Below are positions 27,292-33,985 of a stretch of 33,985 nucleotides of DNA, piece after piece. The DNA is from Chitinophaga pinensis (GTDB lineage: Bacteria; Bacteroidota; Bacteroidia; 2-12-FULL-35-15), in the NCBI GenBank assembly GCA_945865315.1, contig CAMBDK010000019.1:1-33985 (forward strand). Reading direction: 5' to 3'. Under the pieces are notes generated by a model that saw only the letters and a list, made by a program, of their open reading frames with translations, did not search any database and was not told where the DNA came from. The first letter of the stretch is position 1; every line of letters begins with the position of its first letter. The position numbers and the translations under genes are program-made.

Positions 27292-28008
27292 TTAAATAAT
27301 ATGAAAAATATTATCTACACCAATTGTTCGCTCAACATTATACCCTTCGGCATATTCAAATCCAGATTCCCTTCCAAAAACCTTCATCCTTCCTAATACT
27401 AAATCAAAAAAACTTTCTTTTGAAATAGGCGATTCTGGCTCAGTTGAGTTGGGGTCGTAAAACTGAGATTTGAACGATTTAATAGCCTCCATCTTTTTTT
27501 GTACAACATTAGTTATATCCACAACAAAATCTGGTTTTAAATGTCTATCCTGAATATAATGATATATAGCCTTTGGTCTCCAAGCTTTTTGTTCTATAGA
27601 GTTTAGTTCCGTAGTAATTCGCAATAGCCCGCTGTAATAACAAGCTTCCGAAACTAATGCAGCTGCTCTAGCATGATCTGGGTGGCGATCATTTTTAGCA
27701 TTGCAAAGTATTATTTCGGGTTGATATTCCCGTATTTTTTTTATTAATATTAGTTGATGTTCTTTATCATTTTTAAAAAAACCATCGGCCATTTTTAAAT
27801 TATCACGAACTGTAATGCCTAAAATTTCTGCTGCGTTATTGGCCTCTTTTAGTCGCAATTCACCGCTCCCTCTCGTTCCTAATTCACCACAAGTTAAATC
27901 TATAATTCCACATTTTTTACCGTAAGAAATATGTTTTAATAATGTTCCAGCACAGGATAACTCAATATCATCAGGGTGCGCTCCTATAGCAAGTATATCT
28001 AACTTCAT
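27292..28008 (-). CDS. bshB1: Bacillithiol biosynthesis deacetylase BshB1
   Basis: BshB1 removes the acetyl group from N-acetylglucosaminyl-malate, the second step of bacillithiol synthesis. The 238-residue protein is a PIG-L/LmbE-type zinc deacetylase. The metal-binding AHPDDIEL (10-17) and DRHPDH (107-112) motifs are both present. The block LTCGELGTRGSGELRLKEA (38-56, without a gap) is characteristic of the BshB1 group rather than of general LmbE proteins. The protein is cytosolic. The gene begins 57 bp after the glutathione peroxidase gene on the same strand, which suggests a shared transcript for low-molecular-weight thiol and peroxide metabolism. bshA and bshC are not in the window. Confidence 0.93.
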   Translation of the reverse strand: MKLDILAIGAHPDDIELSCAGTLLKHISYGKKCGIIDLTCGELGTRGSGELRLKEANNAAEILGITVRDNLKMADGFFKNDKEHQLILIKKIREYQPEIILCNAKNDRHPDHARAAALVSEACYYSGLLRITTELNSIEQKAWRPKAIYHYIQDRHLKPDFVVDITNVVQKKMEAIKSFKSQFYDPNSTEPESPISKESFFDLVLGRMKVFGRESGFEYAEGYNVERTIGVDNIFHII

Positions 28009-28065
28009 AAATTTAGAGTATCAATATTTTTATTGAAATATAGAATTGTTTTTTTACAATTTATT

Positions 28066-28614
28066 TTACTTTTTTTTTAGCCAAGTAATAATTTTTTCAC
28101 AATTAGGACTTTCACTGGAATAGGCTATATCTATCAAACTACCATTGCTATCAATCAAATATTTTTGAAAATTCCATTTTACATCTGAATCCATTTTACC
28201 ATTATTTTCTTTTTTAGTTAGCCATTGGTAAACAGCATCCATATCTTTTCCTTTCACCGATATTTTTTCCATTATTTGAAAAGTAACACCATAATTTTTG
28301 GAACAAAATTCTCTTATTTCCAAATTCGTTCCTGGGTCTTGGTGAAAAAAATCATTAGAAGGGAAGCCTAATATTACAAAATTATCGTCTTTATATGTTT
28401 TATATAATTGCTCTAAATCTTTAAATTGTGGCGTATAACCGCATTTAGAGGCAGTATTAACTATCAATACTTTCTTACCTTTTAGCTTAGAAAAACTATA
28501 TTCATTGCCTTCTGTAGTTTTGGCTTTTAATTCGTAGAATGATTTTTGTGCCTTAGCCATGCTTACAATTAAAGTGAAAAGGATAATTAATAAAAAGTTG
28601 ATTTTTGTATTCAT
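28066..28614 (-). CDS. Glutathione peroxidase-family thiol peroxidase (exported)
   Basis: The 182-residue protein has an N-terminal hydrophobic signal (1-22, ending SMAKAQ) that predicts export to the periplasm or a lipid-side location. The peroxidatic Cys58 lies in NTASKCGYTPQF. LGFPSNDF (82-89) occupies the usual FPSNQF position with Asp in place of Gln, a variant I believe is common in this phylum. Cys104 in REFCSKNYGVTF matches the resolving cysteine of thioredoxin-dependent Gpx proteins such as yeast Gpx3. WNFQKYL (148-154) completes the active site. The electron donor is therefore more likely a thioredoxin-type protein than glutathione. It lies upstream of bshB1. Confidence 0.92.
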   Translation of the reverse strand: MNTKINFLLIILFTLIVSMAKAQKSFYELKAKTTEGNEYSFSKLKGKKVLIVNTASKCGYTPQFKDLEQLYKTYKDDNFVILGFPSNDFFHQDPGTNLEIREFCSKNYGVTFQIMEKISVKGKDMDAVYQWLTKKENNGKMDSDVKWNFQKYLIDSNGSLIDIAYSSESPNCEKIITWLKKK

Positions 28615-28675
28615 AATTTTATTTGAGCTTTAATTTGAGATTATAACTTATTAATTGTATTGTTGAAAGTTCTTA

Positions 28676-28683
28676 CAAATGTA
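28676..28683 (-). promoter_or_regulatory. Putative -7 box (TACATTTG) for the gpx-bshB1 unit
   Basis: Minus-strand TACATTTG is an exact TAnnTTTG match, 61 bp before the gpx ATG at 28614. Confidence 0.45.
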
Positions 28684-28832
28684 CAAAAAAGTATAAGTTC
28701 AAGAGATTAAACAAAATAAATTCGATATTTTTAATATTTATCAAATAGAGCCTTAACTTTACAAACGGCATTAAAATATTTTTTTCAATTTTAATAGCTT
28801 TTTTTTTAACAAAAATCTTGTAATAAGCATAT

Positions 28833-29066
28833 CTTTCAAAATAATTTCGACAAAACAGATAAATTAATAAAAACAGATGATTTCTTTATTTTTACAAAAA
28901 TATCCTTATGAAAACGCGCGTGAGGAATGAACAAACGCCATGTAGGGTTGCAGGTGGGGAGGTATCGTTTGTTTTTGATTTTTTGTTTCTTTTGTATCAA
29001 GACAAAAGAAAAACACACAGTTTTTGAACCAATTAATTTGCGGATTTATTTTGAAAACTTCACTAA
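28833..29066 (+). repeat. Dispersed repeat of about 230 bp, copy C
   Basis: This is the longest visible copy, running from CTTTCAAAATAATTTCGACA to about TTTTGAAAACTTCACTAA. It shares most blocks with 20453-20673 and its first 30 bases with the reverse complement of 1-30. It contains a hairpin, TTTCTTTTGT then ATCAAG then ACAAAAGAAA (about 28988-29012), whose left arm is missing in copy B. Its end lies about 57 bp upstream of ccmB. Confidence 0.85.
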
Positions 29067-29123
29067 TTCATTTTCTCTTTATAAAATATACATACAATCG
29101 AAAATTTTAATAAAAACAAATTT

Positions 29124-29780
29124 ATGTTATTTCATCAGATAAAATGCCTTGTTGCAAAAGAAATTAAACTCGAAATACGAAATAAATATGCTTTAGGAGG
29201 TATTTTATTATATGTAGTTTCTACAATATTTGTAAGTTATTTGTCTTTTAAAAAAGTAATCAATCCATCTACTTGGAACGCATTGTTTTGGATAATTTTA
29301 CTTTTTGCGTCGATCAATGGGGTGGCAAAAAGTTTTTTAATTGAAACAAAGGGGAAACTTATTTATCTGTATACATTAGTTAGCCCACAGGCTGTTATAC
29401 TCTCTAAAATTATATATAATTTATTGTTACTCATTGTATTATCTGGCTTGTGTTTATTAGTATACTCCATTTTTATAGGAAATATTATTCAGGATTTATC
29501 CTTGTTTTTACTTACCTTATTTTTAGGAAGTATGGGGTTTTCATCAATTTTAACAATGGTTTCAGCAATATCTTCAAAAACAAACAATAATTTTACATTA
29601 ATGGCAATTTTAAGTTTTCCTCTTTTAATTCCGCTGTTAATGGTTTTAATTAAACTTTCAAGAAATGCAATTGATGGTTTGGAAAATTGGGATATAAATT
29701 TTCTATTGGTTTTAATGTTTTTAAATGTTATAATTATAGCCCTATCTTATATATTATTTCGTTACCTTTGGCGGGATTAA
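29124..29780 (+). CDS. ccmB: Haem exporter membrane protein CcmB
   Basis: CcmB is the membrane subunit of the CcmAB transporter, which powers release of haem-loaded CcmE in System I cytochrome c maturation. The 218-residue protein has about six hydrophobic segments. It begins with the family's cytoplasmic VAKEIKLEIRNKYALGG block (about 10-26), followed by LLYVVSTIFVSYLSF and an FWIILLFASINGVAKSF segment, and ends with the IIIALSYILFRYLWRD helix. It heads the run ccmB-ccmC-ccmD-ccmE-ccmF on this strand, 73 bp before ccmC. The ATPase gene ccmA is not in the window, so it must be encoded elsewhere. Confidence 0.9.
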   Translation: MLFHQIKCLVAKEIKLEIRNKYALGGILLYVVSTIFVSYLSFKKVINPSTWNALFWIILLFASINGVAKSFLIETKGKLIYLYTLVSPQAVILSKIIYNLLLLIVLSGLCLLVYSIFIGNIIQDLSLFLLTLFLGSMGFSSILTMVSAISSKTNNNFTLMAILSFPLLIPLLMVLIKLSRNAIDGLENWDINFLLVLMFLNVIIIALSYILFRYLWRD

Positions 29781-29853
29781 AAAGTAGCTGTTTTATATTC
29801 TCTTATTTTGAATTAATATAATAGTAGTAGTTAAAAGCACCAATAATTTATTA

Positions 29854-30585
29854 GTGAACAATTACCAACAAGATAGTAGTATTGAAGATAAGAAATCCTA
29901 CCCATCCATTAGGTTAGATATATTTTCAAATTGGTGGAAAATAATTTCCATATTGCTAGTATTATATAGCATCATAGCAGGATTGCTTATTAAAGTTCCT
30001 GCCCAGCCTATTCTTCATGAAACTATCCGGAATTTATTTTTCCATGTGCCCATGTGGTTTAGCATGATGACTATTCTTTTCGTTTCCTTATGGCACAGCA
30101 TTAAATTCCTAAGAAATTCAAATGTTTCAAGTGATATAATGGCTTCACAAGCTGCAAGTACCGGAATGTTAGTAGGCGCATTAGGCCTCATTACAGGTTC
30201 TATATGGGCGAAATATACATGGGGCGCTTGGTGGGTAGCCGATACAAAGTTAAATGGTGCAGCCATTACCATGCTTATTTATTTGGCATATTTTATTTTA
30301 CGTGGCTCTATTGATGATATGGAGAAACGTGCTCGCATTGCAGCAGTTTATAACATATTTGCATATATTATGCTAATTGTTTTTTTAATGATATTACCAC
30401 GTATGAGCGATTCCCTGCACCCAGGGAATGGTGGTAATCCCGGTTTTAACGCTTATGATTTAGATAGAAATATGCGTTTTGTTTTTTATCCTGCTGTAAT
30501 TGGTTGGATTTTATTAACAGTATGGATTTTTACTCTAAAAGTTCGGCTTGAAAAAATAACTCAAAAAATATTGAAAAATGAATAA
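29854..30585 (+). CDS. ccmC: Cytochrome c maturation protein CcmC (haem delivery to CcmE)
   Basis: CcmC is a haem-handling membrane protein that presents haem to CcmE. The 243-residue protein has about six membrane segments and the tryptophan-rich WGAWWVAD motif (123-130). Flanking histidines expected to ligate haem are His64 (LFFHVPMWFSMM) and His189 (DSLHPGNGG). The start is a GTG at 29854; no in-frame ATG offers a complete N-terminus. The C-terminal 8 bp overlap the start of ccmD, which indicates translational coupling. Confidence 0.93.
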   Translation: MNNYQQDSSIEDKKSYPSIRLDIFSNWWKIISILLVLYSIIAGLLIKVPAQPILHETIRNLFFHVPMWFSMMTILFVSLWHSIKFLRNSNVSSDIMASQAASTGMLVGALGLITGSIWAKYTWGAWWVADTKLNGAAITMLIYLAYFILRGSIDDMEKRARIAAVYNIFAYIMLIVFLMILPRMSDSLHPGNGGNPGFNAYDLDRNMRFVFYPAVIGWILLTVWIFTLKVRLEKITQKILKNE

Positions 30586-30811
30586 TATATTTAAAAAGTC
30601 ACTAATGTTTTCAGGTAGCCTATTTTTATCTGTGTGTGCTATGGCTCAAGAAAAATGTGAAAGAATTGAAATGGCCGATTCTTTATATCAATCAGGTAAA
30701 ATATATGTTGTTGTGGCTGTTCTTTCTATCATATTTATTGGCATAATTGCATATTTAATTTTGCTGGATAATAAAATTACTAAACTTGAGAAAGAAATAA
30801 AAAATAATTAA
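30578..30811 (+). CDS. ccmD: CcmD-like small membrane protein
   Basis: The 77-residue protein has an N-terminal signal-like segment (FSGSLFLSVCAMAQ, about 11-24), a short exposed linker, one membrane helix (IYVVVAVLSIIFIGIIAYLI, 42-61) and a charged C-terminal helix (KLEKEIKNN). This matches the small CcmD-type proteins of Bacteroidota ccm operons. In other bacteria CcmD stabilises the CcmABC-CcmE complex and helps release haem-loaded CcmE. The assignment rests mostly on context, since it overlaps ccmC by 8 bp and precedes ccmE by 79 bp. Confidence 0.8.
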   Translation: MNNIFKKSLMFSGSLFLSVCAMAQEKCERIEMADSLYQSGKIYVVVAVLSIIFIGIIAYLILLDNKITKLEKEIKNN

Positions 30812-30843
30812 CTGTTTTGTCTTTCATATTTTCAAAATTTTTA

Positions 30844-30874
30844 TTTGAAATTTATAAATTGAAATTTAATTTTA
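30844..30874 (+). promoter_or_regulatory. Putative internal promoter before ccmE (TTTG-N19-TAATTTTA)
   Basis: TTTG (30844-30847), a 19-bp spacer and TAATTTTA (30867-30874, one mismatch to TAnnTTTG) match the Bacteroidota -33/-7 arrangement. The -7 box ends 16 bp before the ccmE ATG. If used, it would let ccmE and ccmF be expressed apart from ccmB-D. Confidence 0.4.
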
Positions 30875-30890
30875 GCAATAAAAAATCAAA

Positions 30891-31334
30891 ATGAAAAAAC
30901 TACACATTGTTGGTATTATAATTATTGCGGTTTCAATAGGGGCCATATTTACAACAATAAACAACACTAGTACCTATGCAAATTTTATTGAAGCGGCAAA
31001 AGATCCTGGGAACGAATTTCATATTGTTGGTAAATTAAATAAAGAAAAAGAAGCTGTTTATGAACCTAAATTGGATGCGAATCTATTTACTTTTTATATG
31101 ATAGATAATAAAGGCGAAGAGCGTAAAGTTATTTTACATAAAAATAAACCTCAAGATTTTGAACGCTCCGAACAAATAGTAATAATTGGTAAAATGACTG
31201 GTGAAGTATTTACTGCTTCTGATATTTTAATGAAGTGTCCATCAAAATATAACGATGGCAAACCACAGAGTACTGCTTTTATTATTTTTCAGTTTCATAA
31301 AATGCAAACACATAGTAGCATTAATAAATGCTAG
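30891..31334 (+). CDS. ccmE: Cytochrome c maturation haem chaperone CcmE, cysteine (CxxxY) type
   Basis: CcmE carries haem from CcmC to the CcmF ligase in the periplasm. The 147-residue protein has one N-terminal membrane anchor (IVGIIIIAVSIGAIF, 6-20) and an OB-fold domain (HIVGKLNKEKEAVYEP, FTFYMIDNKGEERKVIL, IVIIGKMTGEVFTASDILMKC). The haem-attachment site reads Cys116-P-S-K-Tyr120, whereas E. coli CcmE has His in H-x3-Y. A CxxxY form has been described for archaea and Desulfovibrio. The last 20 residues (from STAFIIFQF) look unlike a normal CcmE tail and end in Cys; they may be dispensable or reflect a late frameshift. ccmF follows after 59 bp. Confidence 0.9.
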   Translation: MKKLHIVGIIIIAVSIGAIFTTINNTSTYANFIEAAKDPGNEFHIVGKLNKEKEAVYEPKLDANLFTFYMIDNKGEERKVILHKNKPQDFERSEQIVIIGKMTGEVFTASDILMKCPSKYNDGKPQSTAFIIFQFHKMQTHSSINKC

Positions 31335-31393
31335 CAAGCTGCTTATATCAATAATATTAAAAAATATTTGTTCTCTGATTTTAAATAAATAAT

Positions 31394-33814
31394 ATGGAAT
31401 ATATTTCTGAGCATTTATTGATTGGGAAAGTTGGAAATTTTTTCGTAATTCTTTCTTTTGTTTTTGCATTATTAGCAAGTTTAAGTTATTTTTTCGCTGC
31501 CCGTGATAATGATGAAGCACCCTCCTGGAAGAAAATTGCCCGTATTTCTTTTCAGCTGCATGGCTTATCTGTTATTGGAATTGTAGTTACATTATTTATC
31601 ATGCTTCAAAATCACTATTTTGAATATGAATATGTATGGCACCATAGCAATAAAGAAATGCCCATGCGTTATATATTATCTTGTTTTTGGGAGGGACAAG
31701 AGGGGAGCTTTTTATTATGGACCTTTTGGCATGTTATTCTTGGTTTTGTTTTGCAACGCACTTCAAAAATATGGGAAGCTCCTGTAATGGCCACTATTTC
31801 GCTTGTACAGGTGTTCTTAGCTTCCATGTTATTGGGGATTTATGTTTTTGAATACCGCATTGGTAGTAATCCTTTTACTGTTTTACTTCGAGAACACCCT
31901 GATTTTGCTAAGATTCCACTTTTCGATAATCCTAATTATTTAGAAAAACTAGATGGTAGGGGATTAAATCCATTGCTTCAAAATTATTGGATGACCATTC
32001 ATCCTCCTACCTTGTTTTTAGGTTTTGCATTAACAGTTGTTCCTTTTGCCTATGCTATTGCTGGTTTGTGGAAAAAAAAATACAATGAATGGCTTAAACC
32101 TGCTTTACCTTGGACTTATTTCGGTGTAATGGTTTTAGGTACGGGAATTTTAATGGGTGGGGCTTGGGCTTATGAAGCATTAAGTTTTGGTGGATTTTGG
32201 GCTTGGGATCCTGTTGAAAACGCTTCACTGGTGCCATGGTTAACTTTAGTTGGTGCTGCTCATGTTATGCTTATTAGTCAAAATAACCCCGCCTCCTTAT
32301 TCATTACTTTTCTATTGTCTATAGTAAGTTTCATCCTGATTTTATATGCTACATTCCTTACTAGAAGCGGTATTTTAGGTGATTCGTCAGTACACGCTTT
32401 TACAGATCTAGGTATGTCAGGCCAATTATTGATTTATCTGTTTTCATTTTTGTTATTGGGTATTATTTTAATTGCAATTAATTGGAAAAATTTCCCTAAA
32501 CAAAAGGAAGAGGAAGGGGTTTGGTCTCGCGAATTTTGGATGTTTATTGGCGCTGTTGTATTGCTATTATCCTCTTTTCAGATAATGTTTTATACCTCCA
32601 TGCCGGTTTGGAATAAATTATTCAATTTGAACAAAGCTCCTGCAAAGGACGTAATTGGTTTTTATAATAATTGGCAGTTACCTTTCGCATTTTTAGTAAC
32701 CTTATTAATTGCGGTTGGTCAATATTTTAAATACAAAAATACGGATATTAAAATTTTTATAAGAAAAATTTCATTTTCATTTATTTTCGCCTTATTAATT
32801 TCTATTATAGTTGCTTATTTTTTAAATTTCGATAACCTGTTTTTTTCTTTATTACTTTTCTCCTCCATTTTTGCTGTCGTAGCAAATGCCGATTATATGC
32901 TTCGGATATTAAAAGGAAATGTGAAAAAAGCTGGCGCTTCAATAGCCCATATAGGCTTTGCATTGATTTTACTTGGGGCATTAATTTCTACTTCTAAAAA
33001 AGATATTATTTCCCAAAATACATCTGGCAAAAGTTTGGAAAGTTTAGGAGAAAAAATTTCGAATAATGATAATATTTTATTAACTCAAGGGGATACCTTG
33101 CAAATGGGGAAGTATTTTGTAACCTATATTGGCAAAAGATTTGAAGGTATTAATGTTTATTTTGATGTGATTTATTTCACTAAAAATAAAATGGGAAAAT
33201 TAGAGAAATCATTTTCATTGGCGCCACTTGTTCAAACTAACCCACGAATGGGAAATGTGGCAGAACCAGATACAAGACATTTTTTTACTTTTGATGTTTA
33301 TACCCATGTAACTTATGCTGACTTAGCTAGTTTAAAAGTGAAAACTGATGAATCTATTGATGAATACGCCCCCGCTAAAAATAATATTATTAAACAAGGG
33401 GATACAATTTATTCTTCCAATGCTATAATCATTTTTGATTCGCTTTCTACCCAATTCGATAAGAGTAACTTGAAAATAAATAAAGAGGATATAGCTGTAA
33501 TGGCTAACCTTAGAGTACTTGATATTTTTAAAAAACATGCTGCTAAGCCAGTATTTGTTATACAAAATAATACTGTTCAACCTATCGCATCAACAATTGA
33601 TGAACTTGGCTTGCAATTTACCTTCTGGAAAATAAATCCGAAAGATGGCAGTATTGAAATTTCATTACAGGAAAAAAAGGAAAATGTACGCGATTTTATT
33701 GTTATGCAAGCAATTATATTTCCTTATATCAATATCTTGTGGATGGGTTGTTTCATAATGGTTATAGGTACAGTATTAGCTATATTTGAAAGGATAAAAA
33801 GGAAATTTATTTAA
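31394..33814 (+). CDS. ccmF: Cytochrome c haem lyase subunit CcmF
   Basis: CcmF belongs to the haem-handling family with CcmC and CcsA and joins haem to apocytochrome c. The 806-residue protein has many membrane segments, with the signature FGGFWAWDPVENASLVPWL (265-283, the WWD-type motif). Conserved histidines are visible in QLHGLSV (54-60), IHPPTLFLGF (202-211) and GAAHVMLI (about 287-294). The C-terminal third is a periplasmic domain (about residues 530-780) followed by a final helix. Its length is somewhat greater than E. coli CcmF (about 650). It ends the visible ccm run; 77 bp later the Rossmann-fold gene begins. Confidence 0.93.
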   Translation: MEYISEHLLIGKVGNFFVILSFVFALLASLSYFFAARDNDEAPSWKKIARISFQLHGLSVIGIVVTLFIMLQNHYFEYEYVWHHSNKEMPMRYILSCFWEGQEGSFLLWTFWHVILGFVLQRTSKIWEAPVMATISLVQVFLASMLLGIYVFEYRIGSNPFTVLLREHPDFAKIPLFDNPNYLEKLDGRGLNPLLQNYWMTIHPPTLFLGFALTVVPFAYAIAGLWKKKYNEWLKPALPWTYFGVMVLGTGILMGGAWAYEALSFGGFWAWDPVENASLVPWLTLVGAAHVMLISQNNPASLFITFLLSIVSFILILYATFLTRSGILGDSSVHAFTDLGMSGQLLIYLFSFLLLGIILIAINWKNFPKQKEEEGVWSREFWMFIGAVVLLLSSFQIMFYTSMPVWNKLFNLNKAPAKDVIGFYNNWQLPFAFLVTLLIAVGQYFKYKNTDIKIFIRKISFSFIFALLISIIVAYFLNFDNLFFSLLLFSSIFAVVANADYMLRILKGNVKKAGASIAHIGFALILLGALISTSKKDIISQNTSGKSLESLGEKISNNDNILLTQGDTLQMGKYFVTYIGKRFEGINVYFDVIYFTKNKMGKLEKSFSLAPLVQTNPRMGNVAEPDTRHFFTFDVYTHVTYADLASLKVKTDESIDEYAPAKNNIIKQGDTIYSSNAIIIFDSLSTQFDKSNLKINKEDIAVMANLRVLDIFKKHAAKPVFVIQNNTVQPIASTIDELGLQFTFWKINPKDGSIEISLQEKKENVRDFIVMQAIIFPYINILWMGCFIMVIGTVLAIFERIKRKFI

Positions 33815-33891
33815 ATTAAATTAATGAATTTTTATGAAATGCTACAATAAATTCCTATCAATAATTAATTTATTTTCCCCATTTATTTATA

Positions 33892-33985
33892 ATGAAAGTA
33901 GCTGCTGGTAAAATTGTTATTATTGGTGCTGGTAATGTTGCTACCCAGTTAGGAAAAGCATTAAAAAAAGCAAATTATACTATAA
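33892..33985 (+). CDS. Start of a Rossmann-fold protein, probably DUF2520 family (cut by window end)
   Basis: Only 31 codons are visible. They read MKVAAGKIVIIGAGNVATQL and then a lysine-rich helix, i.e. a beta strand plus the G-x-GN-x-A dinucleotide-binding turn. Bacteroidota ccm clusters are often followed by a DUF2520 (NADP oxidoreductase-like) gene with exactly this kind of start, so I favour that, but the fragment is too short to exclude other NAD(P)-binding families. Confidence 0.55.
   Translation, partial: MKVAAGKIVIIGAGNVATQLGKALKKANYTI

Larger units (their letters stand above)
28615..29123. other. Intergenic region between gpx and ccmB, carrying dispersed repeat copy C
   Basis: This 509-bp divergent gap holds a gpx -7 box (28676-28683), AT-rich spacer and the repeat at 28833-29066. 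Short ORFs across the repeat on both strands have no family resemblance and I do not call them genes. I see no TAnnTTTG box for ccmB. Confidence 0.6.

Noticed and set aside
28927-29142. 71-codon plus-strand ORF and a 60-codon minus-strand ORF (28836-29018) inside the gpx-ccmB gap
   Set aside because: Both lie within the dispersed repeat and are not open in the other copy; the first also overlaps the ccmB start in another frame.
1-33985. A new multi-gene system such as a defence island, secondary-metabolite cluster or prophage
   Set aside because: Almost every large gene belongs to a recognised housekeeping or surface-protein family, and gene order shows no cluster beyond ccm and gpx-bshB1. 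No integrase, transposase or tRNA gene was seen.

Overview
The window is an AT-rich (very roughly one third G+C) stretch of ordinary chromosome from a member of the Bacteroidota. The evidence is taxon-typical: a type IX secretion C-terminal sorting domain, a relic of a gliding-motility-type C-terminal domain, a bacillithiol deacetylase (BshB1), a fused acyl-CoA mutase (IcmF), a Bacteroidota-style ccm cluster, and many gene starts preceded by the TAnnTTTG -7 element used by the Bacteroidota primary sigma factor. I cannot name a genus; Chitinophagales- or Sphingobacteriales-like freshwater or soil lineages would fit.

Layout, left to right. 1-37 is the edge of a dispersed repeat. 74-1789 (-) is a secreted beta-propeller-repeat protein with a T9SS tail. 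2248-3582 (+) is ffh and 3663-4835 (-) a proline dehydrogenase. 5231-6046 (+) is fabI. 6197-6376 (-) is a decayed sorting domain, and 6382-8373 (-) a secreted fibre-like protein with a run of 10-residue repeats encoded by 60-bp tandem DNA repeats. 8800-11178 (-) is pbpC (with no ordinary start codon), 11533-12321 (-) a TIGR00266/AIM24 protein, 12420-15959 (-) icmF and 16199-18589 (-) topB. 18758-22802 (+) carries an amino-acid permease, an aminotransferase and a Nudix CoA pyrophosphatase. 22957-28614 (-) carries a bestrophin, a DUF2779 nuclease-like protein, a 2-oxo acid dehydrogenase E2, bshB1 and a glutathione peroxidase. 29124-33985 (+) is the cytochrome c maturation run ccmB-ccmC-ccmD-ccmE-ccmF, followed by the first 31 codons of a Rossmann-fold protein.

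How the genes work together: ccmB to ccmF form the membrane part of System I cytochrome c maturation (haem export, chaperoning and ligation); ccmA, ccmG and ccmH are not in the window. gpx and bshB1 lie 57 bp apart on one strand and form a plausible thiol-redox transcription unit. IcmF and the E2 subunit both belong to branched-chain acyl-CoA and oxo-acid metabolism but are not adjacent. Most other genes are housekeeping and not functionally linked.

I did not find a convincing new multi-gene system. The items most worth a second look are the 60-bp repeat surface protein, the relic sorting domain behind it, a roughly 140-bp MITE-like hairpin with possible 8-bp target duplications, a dispersed repeat of about 220 bp seen three times, the missing start codon of pbpC, the cysteine-type (CxxxY) haem site of CcmE, and the Cas4-like plus DnaQ-like architecture of the DUF2779 protein.
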